From Prunella strophiata (Eukaryota > Chordata > Aves > Passeriformes > Prunellidae), in the NCBI GenBank assembly GCA_036583965.1, contig JAZBQD010000013.1, positions 8,445,763-8,509,762 of the forward strand: a stretch of DNA of 64,000 nt, in the 5' to 3' direction. A program made the position numbers and the translations under genes. Below are positions 38,301-50,300 of the stretch, piece by piece. How positions within the stretch are numbered: position 1 is the first letter of the stretch; each line of letters opens with the position of its first letter. The notes below the pieces were generated by a model that ran no database searches, was not told the origin of the DNA, and saw nothing but the letters and a program-made list of their open reading frames with translations.

Positions 38301-41300
38301 CATGAAATTTGTAGTTCAACTGAGAAGGAGCTAATAATGTATTTAGTGAAATCATTCTCTACTTTGGTTTCTAACTTGCTGAGTATTAGGAGGCTAGGAA
38401 AACAAATGTAAGTGGGAGAAAGTATGAGTGAGGCAGAAGAATACTGACCCATACTTTTTAATCTGAAAGCATAAATGCTTTAGTAGCAAATCACAGTATT
38501 GTGATTATACTCTGCTGAAGGAGGTCCCTTTCTAAGGCAATTAAATCTGTAAGAATTTTTCTAAATTTTGTAAATTTTTGTAAGATGCACACTTACAAAG
38601 TCTATCGCTTGTAAAGTACAGATAGTCACAACTTTAGGTGAAGTGGCATGAGATTTTGGTTAATATACTGATAAGTGGCAGACTGATAATGTCATATGAT
38701 TTCATTTTTGGAAAATTAACAAGTCAAAGTCATCCTAATGAGTAAAACAAGGAAAACAGTAAAAAAATACTATACTTATTCAGAAAATGCATGTTAATTG
38801 TGTAAACCTCTCATCAGACCTGTTTTATCCATTGTTTATTAAAGTAATGACATCATAGTCTCTTGAATAGAGGTTTGACTGAGGGAAAGTTTAAATCCTA
38901 GCCAGCATCTTCAGCTGCCTGAACAATGCAGGAAACACGGTCTATTGGATATGGGGTGGAGGGTGAGGAAAGAACAAACACTAAATCTACACACATTCTT
39001 TCTTTTCCCATTTCTCTTTCTTCCCAGAATGCTACACAGCAAACGGGGCTGACTATCGTGGCACTCAGAACCAGACCTCCCAATATGCAGGGAAACCTTG
39101 TCTTTTTTGGAATGAGACCTTTGAGCATCCTTACAATACTGTGAAATATCCCAATGGGGAGGGAGGGCTTGGAGAGCATAACTACTGCAGGTAAGAAATA
39201 TCACATTGCTTTAACACTGCATGAATACCCAGTGTTACTTTAAGCAGTTGACAGAAAGTTAGGAAATGTCCTTTCATGCAGTGAAGAATGTCAGACCCAT
39301 GGGTATCTAACACTTTTGGTTTACCCTGTAATCAGTACCCTAAATCTATCAGCACCATTAGTAGAATAACTTTTTCAGCCCAGCTCCCACACTTTTTCAG
39401 CAGAGTCCCTATCATGTGTCCAATTTACAAGGTGGCATGACAGAGGAAGACTACAGATTACTTAAATGAAAAGGTGGAGATAAAAAAAAATAATCCAAAT
39501 TAGAAGGACACAGTGCAATCAGTGTCTGGAGGAGTCTCTGGATAGTTTTTATCCTCACACACAAGCCTGGTTCTGTTACACTTTCCAAGTTTTGTGCTAA
39601 TGAAAGTTATGTAGTCACTAAAAATTCTAATTGAGCATCAGTGATTTAGAGTTATTTGAATTCAGAAGCTCATCTGCCAGGGGTTACAATACCAGATTAA
39701 ACCATGGATTAAGTGCATTAAAACATGCACTTCTGTTTCCTTGCCTTCTAGAGAAAGTCCTCCATAAGTATGGATAGAACTTAGAACCAAACTTAAATAA
39801 GAACTTCACTAATTTAGGAGCCAAATCAGAACTGAAGTTCAGAGATGATTAGGCTCTGCAGGCTTTTTTTCAGCTCTGTGTCTCAGTAGGCATACTAATA
39901 CAGAGCTGTGAAAAATATAGTGGCCACTGAATTCTCTCTGATACAAACAGCAGAATCAAGAATGTAATTTTGATTGTTGCTGTGTGGCAATATTCTAGAC
40001 AGGCTGTATCTACAGGATCTTACTTTTGGCAGTCATCTCTAGCTAATATTTTGGTTAGTACAAAGCAAAACATGTACAAGCTGTGCAAAAACATGCATGA
40101 GAAACTGAATGTTTATCCAGATACTCAAAAAACACTTACTTGAAACTTGCTTTACCTAGCAAATGAGAACTTGGTAAATGCTACAAGGAACAAGAAGCCT
40201 ATAATCTGATATGCAAACCTGAGAAATTACTTAATTACCAAATAGAGCTTTTTAACCTCAGTCTGCTAAGTATTAGATTATCCTAATTTTCTTCCTTATG
40301 CTGTATCACTTGGCCTAGGAATACTCTGACAGGTGTATGGAATGACATAACTAATGGATGACTTTTAACTTCACATTCTCTTGAAAGAAAGCTTGGAAAG
40401 TCACTAGGAGTGCCAGAGTATATCTATAGCATGCAAATGTTGTTGAGGGCTGTGATACAGCTGGTTTAGCTCTTTCTCTGACATTCATCTGCTTGATGAC
40501 AATGGACAAGTTGATTTTCCCTTTTCTCAGGCAGCACACACCTCACAAGGCTTTTTTAAGGCACAATACATCGCCTTGAGATTTGATTTTGGGGACAACA
40601 TTTAAACAATCAGATTTTACACTTGAAGTATTAATCAGAAGCATGTTACCTCTCCATGGGTGGTCCTTACTTGGAATACTTTGTTTACTGCAAGACACCC
40701 TGTTAAGATGGAAATGCCTCATAGCATTCCACTCACTTCAACCATAACAAAATTATGAAGACTGAATTTTTTTTGACTTTTTGAAAGAAAAAGAGTTGTT
40801 TTCTAACGGCCATGCACTTCTGAGGTTGAAAACAAAGATTTCTAAAGACACTCACCATGTTTCTCTACAATTTCCTCGCATTTTTAAGGCATTTCCATGT
40901 AGAGTGCCATTCTCATGATTGAATTCCTGACATACGGTTTCTGTCATGAAGATGTAATTGCAAAAATTCCTGTAACTCTGGAAACAAAGGAAAATGGGTT
41001 AGTTCAAGTACAAGCTTCACTTGGTTTTAGTCTTCTACTTTTTTTAGCTACTGGAGGTTCTTGCATTACACCTAAATTCCTAGCATAGCTAGTCTTGGAC
41101 TTTCCTGGTCCACTGCTTCTACTAATCTGCTTGAATGTCTAACTAGCAACATTTTAGTCATCTAAACTGCACTCAACTCACCAGTTGTTTTCAGCAGTCT
41201 GCTATTTGACCAAAAAACATCCACAGAATTTCTAAAATTGGATCTCCCACAAAAGAGTTGTTAATAGGCGTAAATGACAACGTGCAGCTGAACTGACACT

Positions 41301-44300
41301 TCAGTAGAGCTGTGTCATTTATAGAATTCATGCCAAAGCACATGATAAAATGATTGCAACTGGTCCTAGTTAAAAGAAGAAGTCATATTTCAACCTGACT
41401 GTCCAAAATAAGAATTTATTCTCTTAAATAGATCTTTGCAAAGTGAATAGCCTTACACAGTGTATATAGAAAAAACTTTAAATAACCTAATGATTAAAAT
41501 TAGGTGTGCATTTGTAAGTGGTGCTACACAACAGCAAATAATTATAAAAATAGTGATCATCATCATCATGGACATATAAGGAATTAACCAGCAACACAAA
41601 GAGATCACTGGAATGGATTTATTGAAAGGGAGGAAAATAATTCAGTCTTTCCCAGAAGACTTTATCAGCTAAGTGTTTTTATCACCATACACACAAAGTT
41701 GGAGTCTGGATTATTTTGTACCAAGGCAGAAAATCAAGTTTATGAGTCTATGGGACCTGTACACAGGATGTGGGACAGAAAATCTTCCTCTCTGTCAGTA
41801 CTGACTAGAAATAGCTCTGTACCTTTTAACCCTAGAGTAAAACAAAGCTATATTTTAGACATTACTAGCATCTTATGTTTGATTAATACTGTAATAACCA
41901 AAGATATCTGAACTTCCTGATAATGCAAAACTTTGCATTTGTCTTGGTTTATATGAGTTCAACAGTAGGTATTAGAGCAAAAATAGTAATGCAATTGAAG
42001 CTCAATAAGATTGATTTTTTTGTGTGTGTGTTTTTTGAAAAAAATTGATGAATTTCACTGACTGTTTTTTTCTTTCAGAAATCCTGATGGGGATGTCAGC
42101 CCATGGTGCTATATTGCAGAACATGAAGATGGAATATACTGGAAATACTGTGAGATTCCATCCTGCCGAAGTAAGAGCACTGTGCAGTTTTTTTGGGCCT
42201 GCATCTCAGTTGAGCAGAGATTGGCAGTCACACAACACTGGGTAGTGATTTCCAAACACAAACTAGGATAAGGCAAAACAGCTTATTTTCAGTTGCAGAC
42301 TAAGCTGTATTTTAAACAGGTTTCTCAGAGTTAATGACAAAGCTTACTGAATTGTTCCTCCACTGCTATTCTTTTTATCTTACCTCAGAATTACTGGATT
42401 ATATTATTTACAAATAATACTGTATGACAGGCAATCACACAAAACTTGTGAAGTACTGCTAGATCTTTGAATCCATAGATCATTAATTTATTAAAATCTA
42501 GAAGACAAAAAAAAAAGGAAAGTTTCTACAAGATATACGTGTCCCTCCATTGCAATTAGCTCATATAATGAATTACATTAGTTTAATGTGTATGGAGCAT
42601 CATACCCAGAATTGCTTGGAGGAAACAAAAACAATATGAGAGGAGACAGTGAAAAGGTGTCTGTGAGCTATATGGGAACTCTGGAGTAGAATTCTGTCTC
42701 TGGCAGGTGCAGATACTTAACATTGCTGTGAAACCACAACTTGGACTTTGATTTTTTTAAAATCAGATCATTTACAAGCTACTCACATGAAGCTTCTTTC
42801 CAGAATTCAATATTTTAATGTATTCTATTTTTTTAACTATGTCCACAGTGTCATTTGTGTCAATATCTTCCAAAATTTTCTTTCCCAAACCACATTCTTT
42901 AAAATATGCCCAAATATTAAGAAGATATTCTAGTTTTGTATGTTAACAAGCAACCATAGCTACACATTTTAGTCAGTCTAATCATTAATGTCTTCACTTG
43001 CTTTCCTAACTTCTTTTGTGCAAGTACCCTCTGTTTCTAAGGCATAACTTAGGTCTTCACTGCTAAGCACCAGAGCAGGTGTCTATATGTACATATTTGA
43101 TTGGAAGTATATTTCTTACTTGAAAGTTAAGAAAACACAACCAGACAAGAAAAAAAGGAGCTAAAGTGATTTTTTTTTTTTTACTTTTTTCATAGCTTTG
43201 TTGTTTTGGTTTTATGAATTTGAATGACTCACATCTTCATGCTAGGCAAACAAATACATAAGTGTGACATTAAGATAGATGCCTTTCACCTAGACTTAAA
43301 TACAGATTAAGGCAGTCTAATTTAAATAACACAAAATCATTCAACACTCTGATACTCATTGTTCAGAGGACATCTTACTCTTATTTTTCTAATATACTAG
43401 GTATTATTTAAGAAACTTGACCGTCCTAATTAAGAAATTTAACTTGGTCTAAAATGAAAGAATTTGCATTTTCTTTAAAGACCACAGATGTTAACAAATT
43501 ATCTGGATATGGCACCAGGAAAAAAGCTGAAAGGCAAATTCTCTCCACTCCATTTGTTCTACACAAAGGATCCTTTTAAAACCAGCCTCGCTCATTTTCT
43601 CTGTGGTGGGGAGCAGAGGATTTAAACTTGGACACTTACTTGCACAGATAATCCAGACTTACATTTACAAAATGTCCTTTTGACCAGTAGCAGCTGCTTC
43701 AAGCATTGCACTGAAACTTGATACTAGAAAAAGGAATTGCAGCAATTTAGAGCAAACTGTACATTGCAAGCCCATCCAAATCTTAATACAAACCTCATGG
43801 TTTATGAGGCTGTGTAAAAAAAATCTTTTATTCTTCATCAGACTTTCTGTTTTCAGTAAGCATGATGCTAAGTCATAGGACCATCAAAATTATCTTGTGA
43901 AGTGTACAATGCAAAACTTGACTTTTGTGATGGAGCAAGAAAGCAATTGTTTAAAAAAAAAAAAATTGAAATTTTTAGAGAAAAAATTATTATATAAGCT
44001 TTTTTTCCTTAATGATATTTACTACTAGAAAATTATCTGGAGCAGAAGTTACCTATTAACTGTGCCCACATAATACCATGGCAGTGCCAACAACATGAAA
44101 CATCTTGATTGCCTAGAGAGATTTGCATGCAATGATTCATCTGAACAATAATTAAGAATCTACAGTTAAGAATTTTTCATTATGGTGGTGAATTCACATG
44201 ATTATCTCATGTGTCTCATTCCCTAATATTTATACATAACACTACATGCTTCAGTCAGAAATGTGTTCTGACATTCTGCATAGGTAATGTGCAGAATTTA

Positions 44301-47300
44301 GCAGTGTTAGATGAAGATGGATGAGCACAATCACAGTGGTAGTTACTCCAGGAGGAGCTTTGTCTTCCCTTTTCTTCCTCTCTCCTTCTTCATGTCTGCT
44401 AAGCAGACTGGAATGGACAGACACAAAATAAAAGGCAAGGCTACAGCTCTGAGTGCTGAGAGAACATGTGCATCTCACATGGAGGATTCAGAACTGAATG
44501 CTTCAGATGGTTTGTTTGCAGTGTTGCAGCTATTCCTGACTTTTTTGGTCTCCTTGTTAATGAGGTTAGGTTTAAGTTCAAAGGAAATAACAACTTACAC
44601 TTCCAAAATGTGAAAGAAAGAAATAAAGGCTTGCTATACCATTTAACTACATCTTCAAGTTTATGACTCACATGACTCTCTCCTCATAAACAGATTTCAT
44701 TACTGGAATCATATTTCCAGTGTGCATGTATGTAATGTAATAAATCTGACTGAAATATGGAGGAGGTGTTAAATGGCAGGGCCAGGTAAGTTACACAGAT
44801 CTGCATGGAACACAGGAACAAGGACAGCTCTAACAATTTGTGCATGCTACCAATGCAAAAAGCTAGGAGGCTCTTCAAAGACAGCTAGATGAGCATACCT
44901 GGAACATGGTTTTGAGCTCAAAAGGATTAATTCCATATTTTAATACACTGAATATGTGCCTCAACATGTAAAATGCAGAAGCTGTGGTGTTTGCCAGGAC
45001 CTCATTATGTCAAATGCTGCTTAAAAGAAAAATAATATGCTTGTGCAAAAGAGGTGACCTTTTAAGCAGAAGAGGACAAATAAATACAAATGGGTGAAGA
45101 CAGTGTAATAGTGAAACATCACTGGTGAGCATGAACAGTAACTGCAGAACACTGACTACCTCATTTTTTTGCCAAGTTTCTTTAGCAGGCTAAATATTAA
45201 GAGCAAAGAAGGTTAAAATACTGCTGGGACACCAAAGAGACTTATTAGTCTTAGGATGTATGCTTGATTTAGTTAAAAAATTTATGAAGTTTTCAAATTA
45301 CTCAGGTTTCTTAGCATACTGAACATACTGAAGTACTAATCCTCTGGAGCCAAGGTTGAAAGGTCTCACTAATAAAGCTACTTTAAAAAAGAAAAAAAAT
45401 AATAAATTCCCAGGTCTCTTAGGAAAATGAGCTAGGTTGGATAACTAGGAAGCTTTTTCAGGGCTGTGAAATCATGCACAATACAAAAAAGAATGAGCTC
45501 TCTCATGAGTTATCTGCCCAGCTGTACTCAGCTGGGGTGGGGCTGCCAGTGGGGATTTCCAAAGGTATGTTAAATCAGGCTGTAACTTGAAGTCTCAGAA
45601 CTTATATGAATGTTACTGCAGGGCATATCAAAGCCATAACTCCATGCAAGTATTTATAATTGAAATTGTATTCTTAGAGAACAAAATTAATTTCTGAACA
45701 ATATTTCAAGCAACGTTATGTCATTATTTATAAAAAGTTTACTGGGTACTGTAATAACCAATGACTACATAAATAAAACACTCATACAGGTCTCTGAGCA
45801 CATCATGTCATACAGAGCTGTGGCAGTTAGGTGGACAGAAAGAATTCATGTCAATCTGGCACAGGAATAAAACTTAACATAGAGCTAGTAACAGATTTAA
45901 TTTCAAGCATGTGAATAGATATGACAAGTGGGCAAGGGATAATTTCAAGCCATTATCACAGCACTGTATTGTACTCCACATCCTCTCCCAGGGGTGGTCA
46001 TGGCTAAATTCCATGGCTAAATTCCAGTGCTTTGATGAAAAGTGCAAAACCAAAAAAACAGAGCACTGAAAGGAGAAAACTCTGATCTCCCATAGTGACC
46101 AAGAAGCCTTGAAACATCATATTAACGTAAATAGATTGGTTGGTTTTTTTAAAGTAATATTGCTCATTTTTAATCTCTTTTTATGATGCTTTAGATTCAT
46201 ACCAGAATTCAGGTTTTAAATATTAGGAAATTTCCCTATATAAGTATATAGTCCCTCCCATAAAACTTGCCAAACTCCATTCTAAAACAGTTTAGGTTCC
46301 CTTTCTCAAATATCCTGTTTTGAAAACTTCCAGAATGTCATTGTTTGGAAGGTCAGACAGAAATCAAACAGTTTAAAAAACCAAAAACACAACCCCCCCC
46401 TGAGCCCACTTAATGCCTTGGGTTTTTTAAATTGCCTCTTTCAGAAGAAATGAACAAGGTGTTTATCTTGTATATTTTACTGCAGCTTACTGAAACCAGC
46501 TAGACAGTTTTACAGGTATATTGCTGAGATGATACTCTTTTGTCTGTCCCATCACTCATCCCTGGGCGTGTTTGGAAAATATGACAAGAATCATGCAGAG
46601 CATGAGTAACAAAGAGTAACCAAGAGTTCCCATAGTGCAACATCGAGCCCAGAACACAGAGAGAGCTGCTCAGGGAGCAGGTAGTGCATGAAGTGGTCTG
46701 GGCTGTTTACAGGCACCTCAGAATGACTGTTGTGTGTTACTCTTGCCAGTGCCAGGCAATCTGGGCTGTTACAAGGACCATGGGGAGCCACCACCTCTGA
46801 CTGGCACCAGCGAGACCTCCAACAAACTCACCATCCAAACGTGCATCAGCTCCTGCCGCAGCCAGCAGTTCAAGGTGATTGCTTTGACATACACTTACTA
46901 AATGTTTTCAAAGGCAAAAATGGCAACACGCCTAGAGGTCTCTGTTGTATTTCTCCTCTTCCCCATTTTTTTTTAACCTTTGGGAGGTCTAAGGTTGCAT
47001 TTCCACCCCGGAGATCAAGTCCTCTCTCTGCATCCAGAGGAATCTGGACAAATGACTAATGAATAACACCAGGAGAAAATATGATTGCTTATGCAATTGT
47101 GAGTTTCAGGGTGCCCTCCATTCCATCTTTCCCCCTAGTCTTAAGTAGCATCCTGACAGCCCAAACAAAAATAGCCTGTGGTGGTTCCTCTGAGTAATCA
47201 CACTTCTCCAAAACACACACATTCTGCTGCCAGCTTTCTTGCTCAAACAACCTCCTGCTGTCACTCCTTCAAATGCTATTCCTCCCTTCCTTATGCATCT

Positions 47301-50300
47301 TTGTTGTCAAAGTTTGCAGGCATGGAATCAGGTTATGCTTGCTTCTGTGGAAATAATCCTGACTACTGGAGATATGGGGAGGCAGCCAGCACGGAATGCA
47401 ACAGTGTTTGCTTTGGAGACCACACTCAGCCCTGCGGTGGGGACGGCAGAGTCATTCTTTTTGACAGTAAGTATTGAAGCAGGCTCAGTTTTTCCCAAAG
47501 GAGAGGCCTCACATGTTCAGCAAATTAGGGAAAAGGCTCAAAACAAAGAGAACTGTTGCACACCAAACAGCAAAACACCTCCATTTAGTGTAAAATAAAG
47601 CTGCTTTCCATTCCTGCCTAAAATTCTCATCCATTAATAATGTGAAATAGCTCTTCCAAGAAATGATGCTTGCTCATGCTCTAGAGGTTCTCTCACTTTC
47701 CTCACAAGTGGTACTAAGTCAGCTGTCAGCAACTCCCTAAGAATTGATCTTACTAGAGAGTAAAAAATTGTTTGTACATGTATGGATATGCATTGTCAGT
47801 TGGTGGCATTTGAGTTGCTCTCTGGATTCACTGGAGTTAAAGTTTTCAATTTCATACAGCTGTGAAGGAATGACAGTTGTTAAGCAGTGAGAGTTAATAG
47901 TCACTAATCCACTTTCCTGCCTGCCTGATAGGGATGGAGCAGAAGCCCCTGAATCAGTGATTTGTCTTTTATCCCATTTCTGCAGGGATGCAGGAAAGGG
48001 TACATGGTTACACACAAGGACAAAGGAAAGTTGCAGTGTTCAAGATTGAAGCATAGGTCACAGTAATGAGGCATTAAGTATTCCAAGAAAAGGCAACAAA
48101 GGCTGTGCTCCCAGTGCTGAGGGAGGGAAAGAGCAGCTGCTGAGAATGCATCCTGCTGGCCTAGCCAGTCTGTACCTTCAAGTCACATTTAAGTATTAGA
48201 ATCTACAGGGTACTAAAGCTTTGAAATATTAATGTATTGCTTCTTTTTGTTTTTCTTTCTTCCTTCCCATTTTTCCCCCTTTCCTCTTGTTTTCACAGCC
48301 CTTATTGGTGCCTGTGGAGGGAATTACACCTCTGCTACAGCTGTGATCTATTCCCCAGATTTCCCTGACACGTATGGCACAGGCAAAGTCTGTTATTGGA
48401 CCATACAAGTTCCAGGAGCATCTCAAATCCACTTCAACTTCGTCCTTTTTGAAATCAAAGATGCTACAGACATGGTGGAATTGCTGGATGGTTACACCTA
48501 CCACGTTCTAGCTCGTTTTAATGGCAAGAACAGGCCTCCACACACCTTTAACATCTCTTTGGATTTTGTCATTTTGTACTTTTTCTCAGATGACATCAAT
48601 CAAGCCCAGGGATTTGCTATCAGGTATAGAGGTAAGAGGCTACCTTTGCTGTTTCTACCTTTCAGTGAAGCATTTAATTCCCACAGGAGATTTCTGAAGT
48701 GGCAATTAAAGAACAAATATTTCAGCCCTTATCTAAGAGGTGTTTCATCTCTCTTGTTGCCACTACTCACTGGGTGAAAGCTTCACCAAAATTTCTCTCA
48801 GTTCAGAACATTGCAGTCAGCTACATCATAAATAGCAAAATACAGGTTTTCAAAAATTCAATTCTATACCTTCCTGTTAAAACAGATTGGAAAATGACAA
48901 AGAGAAACAAAACAAACAATAATCTGCACATTGGTTCATCTTGGCTCCTCCCAACAGTCTCTTCCTCTCCAGCTGAAAGTCATCAGGAGAAAAGGTTCTG
49001 GTCCTTGAGTTGTACCTACTGTTATGATGAACAATCAGCTGCCAGAAAAAGTCTGAGAACCCCAACGTGGTGAAGTAAAGGCTTTTTTAGGAATCAGATA
49101 TAACTTGATTATTTGAGTTCTCTTAAGTAAACCAGAGAGCAGCATGTCTGTTTGTAAGCACAAAATAAAGTCCAATTACACCTGTTAAGAGATTGTTATT
49201 GTAATCATACTCCTGTGTTTCCAGCTGTGAAGGACAATGTGCACCAAAACAAGATCCCAGTGAATCACACCCTTCCAGAGAGGATAAATGAACAAGCAAA
49301 TCTCAGCATCAATGCAGCTCGGTCATCAAAGATTCTCTATGTCATCACAACCAGCCCAAGCCACCCAACTAGCTCCATGCCTGGTAATGACACAATAAAA
49401 TCTGCAATTGGGAAAAAACATTTTGCCAAAGCAAAATCTGGAGTCACTATTTCCTTTGCTGCCTCCTCCACGTTAGCAGATCCACTGTGCATCTTACTAA
49501 CAGATGAATTTTCATTCACTCTAATTAGCACTAACTGGGATTCTCTCATTACATTTCAAAACACTTCTCAGCCTAAGTCAGAAATAGAGTGAAGATGGTG
49601 AGTTCTTGAGAATGAAAGCTTATCAAAATACATGAGTCAGAGCAGCCTTGTTACTGAAATCAGCTTTAGTGACCACTGCAGCCACAGAAGGGCACAAGTT
49701 GCTGACAAAGGAGCAAACTTTTGTACAGTCTAGAATAGCTTGAATGCTGTTTGCAGCCCTAAAACCCCAAGTAACAAAAGCCTTATCAATAATACAAAGA
49801 GAACCAGACAAGCTAATGGGTGTAGGAGAGGTGTCACTGAGAAATGAGCTCACCTTCAGGACATCACTGAATTCAGGAAATTACTGAGCTGTAAATAATT
49901 GAAGGCTGGAAATGCACTCTTGGTGAATATCACTATTATTCTCTGCTGTTGTTAAACCACCCTGGGCATCTGCTTTTGTCTATCACTGGAGCTGGGCCTC
50001 AGTCCCACTGGGGACACTCCCACAGTCCCAAAGCTGTCTGCATCCCAAACCTGAAACATGAGCTGCACACCCAAAGCAGCCAAGGTGCAGAACGTGCCCA
50101 GGAATAGTCTGGGACTAGGCCCAGCCTAATGCCTGACTTACCACAGTTACACCTCAGCTACCTAGTGTTAAAATACCCAGGAACACCAACAGAAACTGCA
50201 CCCCTGGATTTTATACAGTTCCAAAAATGCTATTCAAATCATCATGTACAGGCAATGCTTTGAGGAAGGGGCAGTGGGTGGAAGGGAACTTCTGCTTCCT

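Larger units (their letters stand above)
29395..39027 (+). other. KREMEN1: KREMEN1 intron 1 (9.6 kb)
   Basis: AT-rich apart from its first few hundred bases inside the CpG island. It holds two facing CR1 fragments near 38 kb and small local duplications at 34,801-34,848 and 35,220-35,256. No additional exon is supported. Confidence 0.85.
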
